Of a stretch of DNA of 64,000 nt, positions 16,053 to 23,913 are shown piece by piece. The notes under the pieces were generated by a model. That model was given only the letters and a program-made list of their open reading frames with translations. It did not search any database and was not told the DNA's origin. The stretch lies in the NCBI GenBank assembly GCA_937132085.1, contig CAKZNV010000107.1, positions 39,484-103,483 on the forward strand. Direction: 5' to 3'. The stretch's first letter is position 1; every line of letters starts with the position of its first letter. The position numbers and the translations under genes are program-made. Source of the stretch: an uncultured Rubritalea sp. (GTDB lineage: Bacteria > Verrucomicrobiota > Verrucomicrobiia > Verrucomicrobiales > Akkermansiaceae).

Positions 16053-17510
16053 TTATTTATTGGTGTTGAGTGATTCATCTTGTCCAGCAGTTCCCTTGTA
16101 GAGGAATTGGTTAGGGCCAGTGAATCTCTGCTTGAGAATGATGGTAGATCCATCACTTGAAATGATGTTAAATTTTACATCCTTGGCTCCCTCATAGCCT
16201 TGCTTAGTAGTGAAGACACGCATGGTGAACTTCTTTGTTTCACCTTTAGGGATGGTGATACTACCTGTGTCGGTGAATTGGATTTCCTCAGAGGCTTCAG
16301 GCTCAATTTTGAAGCTCATTGCTTCATTCTTTTTGTTGATGATTTCAAAGCTGAACATGTTTCTGACTCCATCCTCATTGCTCACGTAGTTAGAGCCTTC
16401 GAGACGAGCTACATCGGCATAGAATGGGCGAGCTTTACTTTTCAGAGTGTAGAACATGGCTACAGCTCCTAGTAAGATAAAGATACCATACATGTAGGTT
16501 CTGGGACGGAGAATTTTGCGTTCACCGCTTTCTATGTTGTTGACCGAGTCATAGCGGATCAGACCTTGTGGTCTTTTGAGCTTTTTCATGATGTCATTAC
16601 AGGCATCGATGCAGGATGAGCAGGCTACACATTCGAGTTGGATTCCATTGCGGATATCGATGCCAGTAGGGCAGACATTGACACAGCGGCGGCAGTCTAC
16701 ACAGTCGCCGACTGGCTCTGGTGCAGGCTCTAGCTCAGGGACGATTCTTCTTTTTTTGCCACGAGGTTCACCACGTTTGTAGTCGTAAGCCACGGTGATG
16801 GTGTCGTCATCTGTTAGGGATGACTGGAATCTGCCGTATGGGCACATGATGATACAGAATTGCTCGCGGAAATAGCCAAACATGAAGCAGAAGACGAGGG
16901 TGAATGAGAGAATGAATAAAAATTCACCAATGTGATCTACTGGATTCGCCTGCATGTGCTCCCAGAGCTTTGGTAGGGAGATAAAGTAAGATAAGAAGAT
17001 GTGAGCCAGGATTAGTGAAATGATGAGGAAGCTGAACCATTTAGAGCCTCGCTTGATAAGCTTGTTTTTGTTCCAAGGTGACTTATCGAGTTGTTTGCGC
17101 TTGAGTGAGTTACCTTCGATGAGGCGCTCGACTCTTCTGTAAACGTGATCTAGAAAGACCGTGTAGGGGCAATACCAACCACACCAGACACGACCGACTA
17201 CGGAGCTGAGCACAAACAGAGCAAAGGCTAGACCAGCGATGAGGAAGAATAAAATCCAAAGATCGTGGGTGAGTAGAGTGATGCCGAAGAGGTGGAATCG
17301 GCGCTCCTCAATATCTAGAAACACTGCCGGGTATCCATTGATAGGAATCCACGGCAGTGCGATATAGATGATAAGAAGTATAGCTGCTGTGACCCGACGC
17401 ATGATGGTGAATTTACCTTTCACATCTGCTGGGTGGATGGCGTATCTAGATCCGTCCGCATTGATGGTGGTGACGGAGTCTAGGTTAGGCTTTTTGGTTT
17501 CGAGACTCAT
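16053..17510 (-). CDS. ccoG: Cytochrome cbb3 oxidase accessory protein CcoG (FixG), 2x[4Fe-4S]
   Basis: A 485-aa membrane ferredoxin. Several TM helices (AAILLIIYIALPWI, LWILFFLIAGLAFALFVLSS) include the WCGWYCPYTVFLD motif; a second CIIMCPYGRFQS follows. The ferredoxin core CVDCRRCVNVCPTGIDIR ... CVACSSCIDACN binds two [4Fe-4S] clusters. The C-terminal ~130 residues form the FixG Ig-like domain. CcoG is a cupric reductase supplying Cu(I) for cbb3 assembly. It lies between ccoP and the small TM ORF. Confidence 0.93.
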   Translation of the reverse strand: MSLETKKPNLDSVTTINADGSRYAIHPADVKGKFTIMRRVTAAILLIIYIALPWIPINGYPAVFLDIEERRFHLFGITLLTHDLWILFFLIAGLAFALFVLSSVVGRVWCGWYCPYTVFLDHVYRRVERLIEGNSLKRKQLDKSPWNKNKLIKRGSKWFSFLIISLILAHIFLSYFISLPKLWEHMQANPVDHIGEFLFILSFTLVFCFMFGYFREQFCIIMCPYGRFQSSLTDDDTITVAYDYKRGEPRGKKRRIVPELEPAPEPVGDCVDCRRCVNVCPTGIDIRNGIQLECVACSSCIDACNDIMKKLKRPQGLIRYDSVNNIESGERKILRPRTYMYGIFILLGAVAMFYTLKSKARPFYADVARLEGSNYVSNEDGVRNMFSFEIINKKNEAMSFKIEPEASEEIQFTDTGSITIPKGETKKFTMRVFTTKQGYEGAKDVKFNIISSDGSTIILKQRFTGPNQFLYKGTAGQDESLNTNK

Positions 17511-17549
17511 CAGCTACTATACTTAATTTTGATTGCTTATCTTTAATGA

Positions 17550-18206
17550 CTATTTCTTAAACTTGGCGAAGTCATCAGGGTTCTTGCTGAGGATATAGGC
17601 AGTCACTTGGGCTACCTTTTCCGGACCTATTTTTTCACCCCATTTTTCCATTCTCATCATTTTATAGCCTTCGCTATCCTTAGGAGTGCCAGTTAGGATG
17701 ATGTTGAAGACATCCATTGGTTTGTCACCATAGTGCCAGACTCCGTCTGTTAGAGGTCTTGCGGTAAGTCCGTTGTTAGAGTTCATGTCAGGTGCATGAC
17801 ATGCCACACAGTGCTGATTATAAACCTCTTGACCCTTTGCTAGGATAGTTGTGTCTGAACCCCATTGGTTGACTAATATGCTGTCATCCAATGAGTCTAG
17901 AGTTCTCTTAACAGCATCTACTCTTTGTTGTGCTATAGCTTCTACTCTAGCATCCATGCTCTCTGTAGAGGTAGGAAGCAGGCCGAATGAATAGTAAACG
18001 AGATAGTAAACGAAGAAGAACGCGATGGATAGCCACAGGATAGTGAGCCACCAGTTAGGCATCTTCTGATCATACTCTTGAATGCCATCAAAGACATGTT
18101 CACGGAGCACTACTTCACCCTTTTTCTCAGCAAATTCTTTGCCTGGGGTCGTTTTGACTCCGTATTTATCCGTTACTCCAGATTCGTTATTGTTTTCCTT
18201 ATTCAT
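17550..18206 (-). CDS. ccoP: cbb3 oxidase subunit III (CcoP), mono-heme form
   Basis: A 218-aa membrane-anchored cytochrome c. The N-terminal CcoP part has YGVKTTPG and DGIQEYDQKMPNWW followed by the TM helix LTILWLSIAFFFVYYLVYY. The periplasmic part has one heme c site, HCVACHAP (CxxCH), with the likely distal Met in YKMMRMEKW. Proteobacterial CcoP usually has two heme domains; here only one is present, a form seen in some other phyla. Its start overlaps the end of ccoQ by 8 nt (18199-18206). Confidence 0.92.
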   Translation of the reverse strand: MNKENNNESGVTDKYGVKTTPGKEFAEKKGEVVLREHVFDGIQEYDQKMPNWWLTILWLSIAFFFVYYLVYYSFGLLPTSTESMDARVEAIAQQRVDAVKRTLDSLDDSILVNQWGSDTTILAKGQEVYNQHCVACHAPDMNSNNGLTARPLTDGVWHYGDKPMDVFNIILTGTPKDSEGYKMMRMEKWGEKIGPEKVAQVTAYILSKNPDDFAKFKK

Positions 18207-18363
18207 TGTCTGATTCTAGTGCGAGGTTTGCCATTTCATCGAGTTTGGAGCGCTTCATCTTAAGTGTGTGAACTGTGGCTAAGATGAAGACAGCGGCGGT
18301 GATGATGAAGAATGTAAGAGGTCGGAGCATCTCTTCGTATTGGATCATGAATTCTTTAATCAT
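18199..18363 (-). CDS. ccoQ: cbb3 oxidase small subunit CcoQ-like (54 aa)
   Basis: Absent from the ORF track. From ATG 18363: MIKEFMIQYEEMLRPLTFFI, one TM helix, then VHTLKMKRSKLDEMANLAL and the stop overlapping the ccoP start. A single TM helix followed by a charged tail, located between ccoNO and ccoP, is the position and layout of CcoQ/FixQ. Sequence similarity is weak, as usual for this subunit, so the name rests mainly on synteny. Confidence 0.75.
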   Translation of the reverse strand: MIKEFMIQYEEMLRPLTFFIITAAVFILATVHTLKMKRSKLDEMANLALESDNE

Positions 18364-18384
18364 AATGATAGTTCCTTTCTTTAG

Positions 18385-20889
18385 TTAGTTTGATTTCTCT
18401 TCTTTTATCTTTTTATCCATTTCGAGCTTCTGGTCAGGCGTGACCCAGAGTGGATTCTGGTCATCACCGTCTTCAAAGACAGGAACATCGTATGTTCCGA
18501 GCTTTTGAAGGTAAGCGATGACAGCGACGATCTCTTTCTGCGATAGCTTGGCTTCGATTTCCTGCTTAGACATTCCTTCTTTTACCCATGGGATGTCGGC
18601 ATTGTTTGAAACGAGGTTCTTCGCTATTTCCAAAGCTTGTTCTTGAGCAAGAGCTTCAATTTCATACTTGTTCATTGCTGGCCAAGGGACATTCAGCCAT
18701 TCGACTTGAGCTTTAATTTTCCCAGGGAGAGCCTTGATGTCAGTGTCTTCATAAGCCATGGATGAATAGGATGGCATGTTAGAAAGTTTTTCCTTAGCAC
18801 GAGGATCCATGAGGTGGATGTAATGCCAGAGGTTATCTTTAATTCCGCCACGCATTAGCTTACTGCCTTTTACGAGTGGACCGCCTTCACGAGCTAGATC
18901 TGGACCTGTTCGCTTAGATCCCCACTGGTGTGGGTAATCATAGACGGATTCACCCATTCTGGAGTAGTCTCCGTAGCGGATCACGTCTGTGTCGAGCATG
19001 CGGATCATCTGTGAGTGACAGTTGTAGCAACCTTCAGCGATGAAGATGTCACGGCCAGCTAGCTCTAGTGGTGTGTAGAGTGTCTGTAGTCTGTCACGCT
19101 GGATTTCTGGTTTAGAGGTCAGAGCATTCGGGATGATCTGCACTGCACCACCGATCGCTGCTGCGAAGAAGGTCAGGATGGTGAATGGTAGATAGTTCTT
19201 GGTGATAGACTCATGCCATTCGATCCAGTTTTTGGTGAATTTCTTAAATCTTACAAATGCTAGAACGATGAAGAACAGTAGCACTGCGAGCGCCATGAGA
19301 TTCTCCGGGTGAGTCACCCAGTAGACGAGTGAGAGGATACCACCGAGCACTGCAGCGAATGGGTCCTGAGTTACGATCTGCTTTAGTGTGACTTTATCAG
19401 AATTATTTCTATTTCTAAGAACGACGTCTACAGAAACATCAGTCGGGGTTCCGCTTTTACAAGTCTTGTAGAGGTTGTAGACGAGGACAATGAATCCGAT
19501 GAGGTAGAGGAGTCCACCTAGAGATCTAGCTGCGTGCAGCACCTGGATGTCTTGGAGTGTGGAGATGAATGAGTTTACAGTTGATCCATCCACGCTCTCA
19601 CTGAGGCTGAGTCCCTGAGCGATACCTGATACCCACATGGAAGCCACGTAGAGTAGGATACCTACGAAACCGATCCAGAAGTGGAAGTTAGCGAGTGATT
19701 TAGAATAAAGCTCAGTCTTCCAGAGACGTGGGACTAGCCAGTAGAACATACCAGCAGCCATGAAGCCGTTCCAACCGAGGGTTCCACTGTGCACGTGACC
19801 AATAGTCCAGTCAGTATAGTGGGACAGAGCGTTGACTGATTTGATCGCTAGTAGAGGACCTTCGAATGTAGCCATACCATAGAAGGTAACCGCTGCTGCG
19901 AAGAACTTGATCACTGGGTCTTTCTGGAGTGTTCCCCAAGCTCCGCGGAGAGTGAGGAGACCGTTAAGCATACCACCCCAAGATGGCGCCCAGAGGATCA
20001 CTGAGAAGAGCATTCCTAGCACCTGTAGCCACTCTGGAAGAGCGGTGTTGAGAAGGTGGTGAGGTCCTGCCCAGATGTAGATGAAGACGAGTGCCCAGAA
20101 GTGAATGATGGATAGTCTGTATGAATAGACAGGGCGATTCGCTGCCTTAGGCAGGAAGTAATACATGATACCTAAGATCGGTGTAGTGAGGAAAAATGCT
20201 ACCGCATTGTGTCCATACCACCACTGCACAAGGGCATCCTGCACTCCTCCGAAAATTGGATAAGAGTGAGTCCATGAGGTCGGGATCTGAAGGTTATTGA
20301 CGATGTAGAGCATCGCTACCGTAATGATTGTCGCTATGTAGAACCATATAGAAACGTAGAGGTGCTGCTCATTACGTTTGATGAGAGTCCAGAAGAAGTT
20401 GATTGCGAAAACGACCCAAACAAGAACAACTGCGATGTCGATTGGCCAGATAAGCTCAGCGTATTCTTTACCTTGAGTGAAGCCTAGAGGAAGCGTGACT
20501 GCAGCTGCTACGATGATGAGCTGCCAGCCCCAGAAGTGGATGCTAGTAAGCTTATCGGAAGCAACTCTACATTTACAAAGTCTCTGTGTGGAGTAGTAGA
20601 CACCAGCAAATACCATATTACCTACGAAGGCAAAAATAGCGGCATTGGTGTGGAGTGGTCGGAGTCGCCCTGCAGTGATGTAGGGGAGACCTTCTTTCTC
20701 CAGTGAACCTCCGGAGAGGAACTGGATGGTAGAGGTTAGCCACTCAGAGTTAAACTCACTGAGTATGGTAATGTTCAGCTGGAGAGCTACGATCAGCCCT
20801 GCTAACATTCCTACGACGCCCCATATAATGGCGGCCCATGTAAACCAACGAACGCATTTGTCGTTGTAAGTAATAGTTGTTTGGTTCAT
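18385..20889 (-). CDS. ccoNO: Fused cbb3 cytochrome c oxidase subunits I and II (CcoN-CcoO)
   Basis: An 834-aa fusion. Residues 1-~480 are the 12-TM heme-copper subunit CcoN (QWWYGHNAVAFFLTTPILG with the CuB-side His, GPHHLLNTALPEW, DWTIGHVHSGTLGWNG). After a linker with extra TM segments, the C-terminal ~250 residues are CcoO, a mono-heme cytochrome c (EGCYNCHSQMIRML, then DPRAKEKLSNMPSY). It is the catalytic core of a high-affinity terminal oxidase reducing O2 under low oxygen. Fusion of N and O is known in Bacteroidetes-type and related cbb3 oxidases. The ATG overlaps the ccoS stop (ATGA-type). Confidence 0.95.
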   Translation of the reverse strand: MNQTTITYNDKCVRWFTWAAIIWGVVGMLAGLIVALQLNITILSEFNSEWLTSTIQFLSGGSLEKEGLPYITAGRLRPLHTNAAIFAFVGNMVFAGVYYSTQRLCKCRVASDKLTSIHFWGWQLIIVAAAVTLPLGFTQGKEYAELIWPIDIAVVLVWVVFAINFFWTLIKRNEQHLYVSIWFYIATIITVAMLYIVNNLQIPTSWTHSYPIFGGVQDALVQWWYGHNAVAFFLTTPILGIMYYFLPKAANRPVYSYRLSIIHFWALVFIYIWAGPHHLLNTALPEWLQVLGMLFSVILWAPSWGGMLNGLLTLRGAWGTLQKDPVIKFFAAAVTFYGMATFEGPLLAIKSVNALSHYTDWTIGHVHSGTLGWNGFMAAGMFYWLVPRLWKTELYSKSLANFHFWIGFVGILLYVASMWVSGIAQGLSLSESVDGSTVNSFISTLQDIQVLHAARSLGGLLYLIGFIVLVYNLYKTCKSGTPTDVSVDVVLRNRNNSDKVTLKQIVTQDPFAAVLGGILSLVYWVTHPENLMALAVLLFFIVLAFVRFKKFTKNWIEWHESITKNYLPFTILTFFAAAIGGAVQIIPNALTSKPEIQRDRLQTLYTPLELAGRDIFIAEGCYNCHSQMIRMLDTDVIRYGDYSRMGESVYDYPHQWGSKRTGPDLAREGGPLVKGSKLMRGGIKDNLWHYIHLMDPRAKEKLSNMPSYSSMAYEDTDIKALPGKIKAQVEWLNVPWPAMNKYEIEALAQEQALEIAKNLVSNNADIPWVKEGMSKQEIEAKLSQKEIVAVIAYLQKLGTYDVPVFEDGDDQNPLWVTPDQKLEMDKKIKEEKSN

Positions 20890-21077
20890 TTCTTCGAAGA
20901 GTTAGTTTCCTCAGTAGTTTGTGTTGGAGTTTGTTCGTTGGAATCATCTTGTAGTGGCAGAAGTGAAGTCTGCTCTACGCCTTGATTTTTATTTCTCCAT
21001 GCCTCCATCACAAAACACACAATGAATATCACTGCTAAGATGAGTGAGACGAATATAGTGAGGTGTAATACTGGCAT
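20886..21077 (-). CDS. ccoS: cbb3 oxidase maturation protein CcoS-like
   Basis: A 63-aa single-TM protein: LHLTIFVSLILAVIFIVCFV, then EAWRNKNQGVEQTSLLPLQDD and a polar tail. The TM helix followed by R..QG.E..S.LPL.DD aligns with the CcoS pattern (R.GQFDDLE...RIL.D). CcoS is needed for insertion of heme and copper into cbb3. It is the first gene of the operon and its stop overlaps ccoNO. Confidence 0.7.
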   Translation of the reverse strand: MPVLHLTIFVSLILAVIFIVCFVMEAWRNKNQGVEQTSLLPLQDDSNEQTPTQTTEETNSSKK

Positions 21078-21158
21078 AATGGTGAAATTCCGTGGAACGC
21101 GGGGACTATGTTCTAATTTGCTAGAAAATGCTGAGCGTTTCTTGTGATGTGTGAGGTT

Positions 21159-21196
21159 GAAATATGCGCATTAAGTGCAAAATATGCGTGTTGAGC
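21159..21196 (-). promoter_or_regulatory. Two 20-bp-phased direct repeats upstream of the cbb3 operon
   Basis: AATATGCGCATTAAG (21161-21175) and AATATGCGTGTTGAG (21181-21195) are direct repeats spaced exactly 20 bp, about two helical turns, 84-120 bp upstream of ccoS. This is the classic layout of a dimer-pair activator site. A weak FNR-like half match (TTGAG-N4-ATAAT) overlaps the second repeat. The regulator is unknown; the AraC/PocR protein of the same operon is a candidate. Confidence 0.4.
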
Positions 21197-21326
21197 TAGA
21201 TAATCAGCTTTAGGCTCTTACTCATGTTCACTGCCTCCTCTAGAGAGTGTGCCAATTGTGGAGAATTATATAGGGAGGAAGCGGATAATCCTTGCAGGAT
21301 CAATTTCAGCCAATTAAGTTGCGCCT

Positions 21327-22532
21327 ATGAACTGTTGCTTCAAACTTTTTTCCAGTATGATATTCTCTGCTGGCTTACTGTGCCAGTCAGCTATCGCAGG
21401 AACTACGATCCCTGCGGAGACTCTGACCTACAACCGTGAACTCTGGGTGACATCGCCTAGTGATATCGCTGCGAAAAGTCCGCATCTAAAATGGAATGGG
21501 CTTAAGTCTAGGAGTGCTAACCTGACCCTCTGGGACCAACCTATCAAAGCGGTTAGCCTAGCTGGTGCTGACGGAGTGACTCAAGAACTTAGCTATACAA
21601 TCTATAACTCTGCTGAACTGAGCTCGCAAGAGTCTCTTAAAATGGTGAAGAGTTGGACAGGTCTGCTTTCTAAAATGTCGAGCAAACCAGCTCGTTCACT
21701 TAGTGCTATCCGACTAGGGAATGGCGCATATCAGACACGCACTGTTTGGGATGCTGATGACTGCACAGTTCTTCTTTCCAGCACTAAGAAAGATGGTAAT
21801 CAAGCCATCAAGGTTTCTTTCTTACAAAAAGACCATGCTAAGTCAGTTCTGTCTATTTCAGACCCTGATGTAGTTTCAAACCGCACATTCTATAACAATG
21901 ATTTTACCAAATCGTTTATTGGTAGACTCTACGCTTATGACGAAAGACAGAATGTTGCGAAGATAAAGCTGAAGACTACTAGCCAAATAAAGCCTATCAG
22001 CATGGATCTTCTCAGCACAGAAGACCAAGTCTACATTAAGAAAATGGGGCCACCAGTAGCTATCTACCGCGGACTTTCATTCAAATTCAAGGAAGTGAAG
22101 TCCAAGCCAGAAAAGAGGGGGCAACTTTCTATCTCAAATTTTAATTTCGATGTAACGATACGCAATAGTGCTACAACGATGATTGAGAATGTGAAGATTG
22201 ATTATCACATCTATTACTATATTGGTGACGTAGCTAAAGCTGGCTCAGTGCTAGCAAGGACTTCAGGAAGCAAGACCACAAGTATTTATCCGAAGATGAC
22301 TGATTACCTCTCGACTGATAAACTCGAACTGGTGAAAAATATAGTCAGTGGTCGAGCCGGTGGATGATGAGGGGCACCTGGAACTAGCGGCGGTCGCCGC
22401 ACTGACAGAATATTAGGAGTTATCTTAGAAGCATCATACAAAGGCAAAGTCATCCGTGTTGAATCAGATGACAGGAACTTACTACGAGATTATCTCAAGG
22501 GAGATCTCAAGGTAGGAGCTGAGAAAAAGTAG
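21327..22532 (+). CDS. Secreted hypothetical protein with two in-frame UGA codons (possible Sec-Sec)
   Basis: The ORF track stops at 22367, but the same frame continues after two adjacent TGA codons (22365-22370) for 53 more codons: GAPGTSGGRRTDRILGVILE, later KVIRVESDDRNLLRDYL, to TAG 22532. The tail has normal protein composition and looks like the true C-terminus. The N-terminus is a signal peptide (SSMIFSAGLLCQSAIAG), so the ~400-aa product is exported. A hairpin with loop GGUC lies 24 nt after the first UGA. Either both UGAs are read as selenocysteine or the gene carries two nonsense changes in a Gly-rich stretch (GGA to TGA). Protein family not recognised. Confidence 0.55.
22387..22400 (+). 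promoter_or_regulatory. SECIS-like hairpin after the double UGA
   Basis: Stem GCGGC / GCCGC with apical loop GGUC; the loop begins 24 nt after the first UGA and 21 nt after the second, inside the 16-37 nt window of bacterial SECIS elements. The stem is short (5 bp), so this is the weakest of the four candidates. Confidence 0.4.
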
Positions 22533-22552
22533 GAGGACGAACTAATCTACCT

Positions 22553-22993
22553 CTAAACCCTATGGTAAGGCTCGCCGCGTTTGATGGTGGCGATGCGGTA
22601 GACTTGTTCTAACAGAACTACCAGTGCGAGCTCGTGCTGGAGGGTTAGGGCGGAGAGTGAGAGGACTAGGTCAGCTTGATCACGGAGTTCTTGCGTATGA
22701 CCATCGCTGGCACCGATGAGGAAGGTGACTTTCTTCACACCACGCATTTCCCATTTGTTATAAAGCTCGGTTAGTTTAGTGGTTGTTAGAGAGGCTCCAC
22801 GTTCGTCCATCACGATGCGGATCGAGCCTTCACTTGCTTTGTAGAGTCTCTCAGACACATCTTGGCTGGAGCCGTCTTTGATGTGAGTCAGCTTATATTT
22901 GCCATAGCGGGTAAGGCGCTTGAGGTATTCGGCTGTGCCATCTTTAGCGTATTTTAGGGCTGGCTTGCCTGCGACTATGATTTCGTGATTCAT
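22553..22993 (-). CDS. rlmH: 23S rRNA pseudouridine-1915 N3-methyltransferase RlmH
   Basis: A 146-aa SPOUT methyltransferase: [55 protein letters not shown] (the SAM-binding knot, normally IGG.DG), then [24 protein letters not shown] with the conserved LPH-like HELA and the C-terminal GEPYHR tail. It methylates pseudouridine 1915 in helix 69 of 23S rRNA. Length and motifs are normal except that the usual GG is GA. It is convergent with the preceding gene. Confidence 0.92.
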   Translation of the reverse strand: MNHEIIVAGKPALKYAKDGTAEYLKRLTRYGKYKLTHIKDGSSQDVSERLYKASEGSIRIVMDERGASLTTTKLTELYNKWEMRGVKKVTFLIGASDGHTQELRDQADLVLSLSALTLQHELALVVLLEQVYRIATIKRGEPYHRV

Positions 22994-23251
22994 GGTAGTA
23001 GAGAGATGTTAGATGAGATGGGTAGCGGGTGGAAGCTCTTTTATGCCTTTGGCATTTGGAGCGGGGAGCTGGGAGCGTGAAGCGGGGAGCTGCAAGCGTT
23101 TGACGGAGTTCTAGAGCTTCATGCTTCGTGCTTCCCGCTTCCTGAGTCACGGACTCCACTCTCAATTACATAAATGAACTCGTTTTGTAATGGATATTTT
23201 ACAAATGAGCAGTCAGAGTCTATCTATACCAAACTAAACAAATAAAAAACT
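22994..23251. repeat. Intergenic region with purine-rich direct and inverted short repeats
   Basis: Contains GAGCGGGGAGCTGGGAGCGTGAAGC-type repeats (GCGGGGAGCTG occurs twice) followed by the near-inverse GCTTCATGCTTCGTGCTTCC. Such degenerate GAAGC/GCTTC runs can fold into a long imperfect hairpin. It separates rlmH and lemA, which diverge, so their promoters should lie here. Confidence 0.45.
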
Positions 23252-23833
23252 ATGTGGATAATAATAACATTAATAGTCGTCGCCCTCGTGCTAGTATTCT
23301 GGCTGATGGGAATGTATAACGGACTCGTTAAATTCAAGAACCGTTACAAGAATGCCTTTGCGCAGATCGAAGTGCAGCTAAAGCGCAGACATGATCTCAT
23401 CCCTAACTTAGTAGAGACAGCTAAGACTTTCATGGCACATGAGCGTGATACTCTAGAAGCTGTGATCAAGGCAAGAAATGCTGCTCAAAGTGCGCAGAAA
23501 GCAGCTTCTGCTGGCGATGTGAGCTCTATGAAAAACCTCGCAGTGGCTGAAGCCGGTCTAGGCGGATCACTCGGAAACCTTTTCGCTCTATCAGAATCTT
23601 ACCCAGACCTGAAGTCAAACCAGAACATGATGCAGCTCACTGAGGAGCTTACTACTACTGAGAATAAGGTAGGGTTCTCCCGTCAGTCATATAACGATGC
23701 GGTGACAATGTATAATGACAAATGTCAGATGTTCCCATCTAGCATCTTTGCTAATATGTTCAACTTCAGAGAAGCTGCACTCTTCGAGGTTGCTGATGAT
23801 AGTGAGCGTGAAAGTATTAAAGTGGAATTTTAA
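23252..23833 (+). CDS. lemA: LemA family membrane protein
   Basis: A 193-aa protein with an N-terminal TM helix (IITLIVVALVLVFWLMGMYNGLV), then the LemA signature KNRYKNAFAQIEVQLKRRHDLIPNLVETAKTFMAHE and, near the C-terminus, SRQSYNDAVTMYNDKCQMFPSSIFANMFNF. LemA proteins form a coiled helical bundle outside the inner membrane; function is poorly known. The gene precedes an M48 protease, a common and probably functional pairing. Confidence 0.92.
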   Translation: MWIIITLIVVALVLVFWLMGMYNGLVKFKNRYKNAFAQIEVQLKRRHDLIPNLVETAKTFMAHERDTLEAVIKARNAAQSAQKAASAGDVSSMKNLAVAEAGLGGSLGNLFALSESYPDLKSNQNMMQLTEELTTTENKVGFSRQSYNDAVTMYNDKCQMFPSSIFANMFNFREAALFEVADDSERESIKVEF

Positions 23834-23913
23834 AGAACACTGTGAGTAGTCAGTAGTTAGCGGGAGTGATCCTGCTAACTACTCTCGACTAAATACTCAT
23901 TACTTTAACAAAA

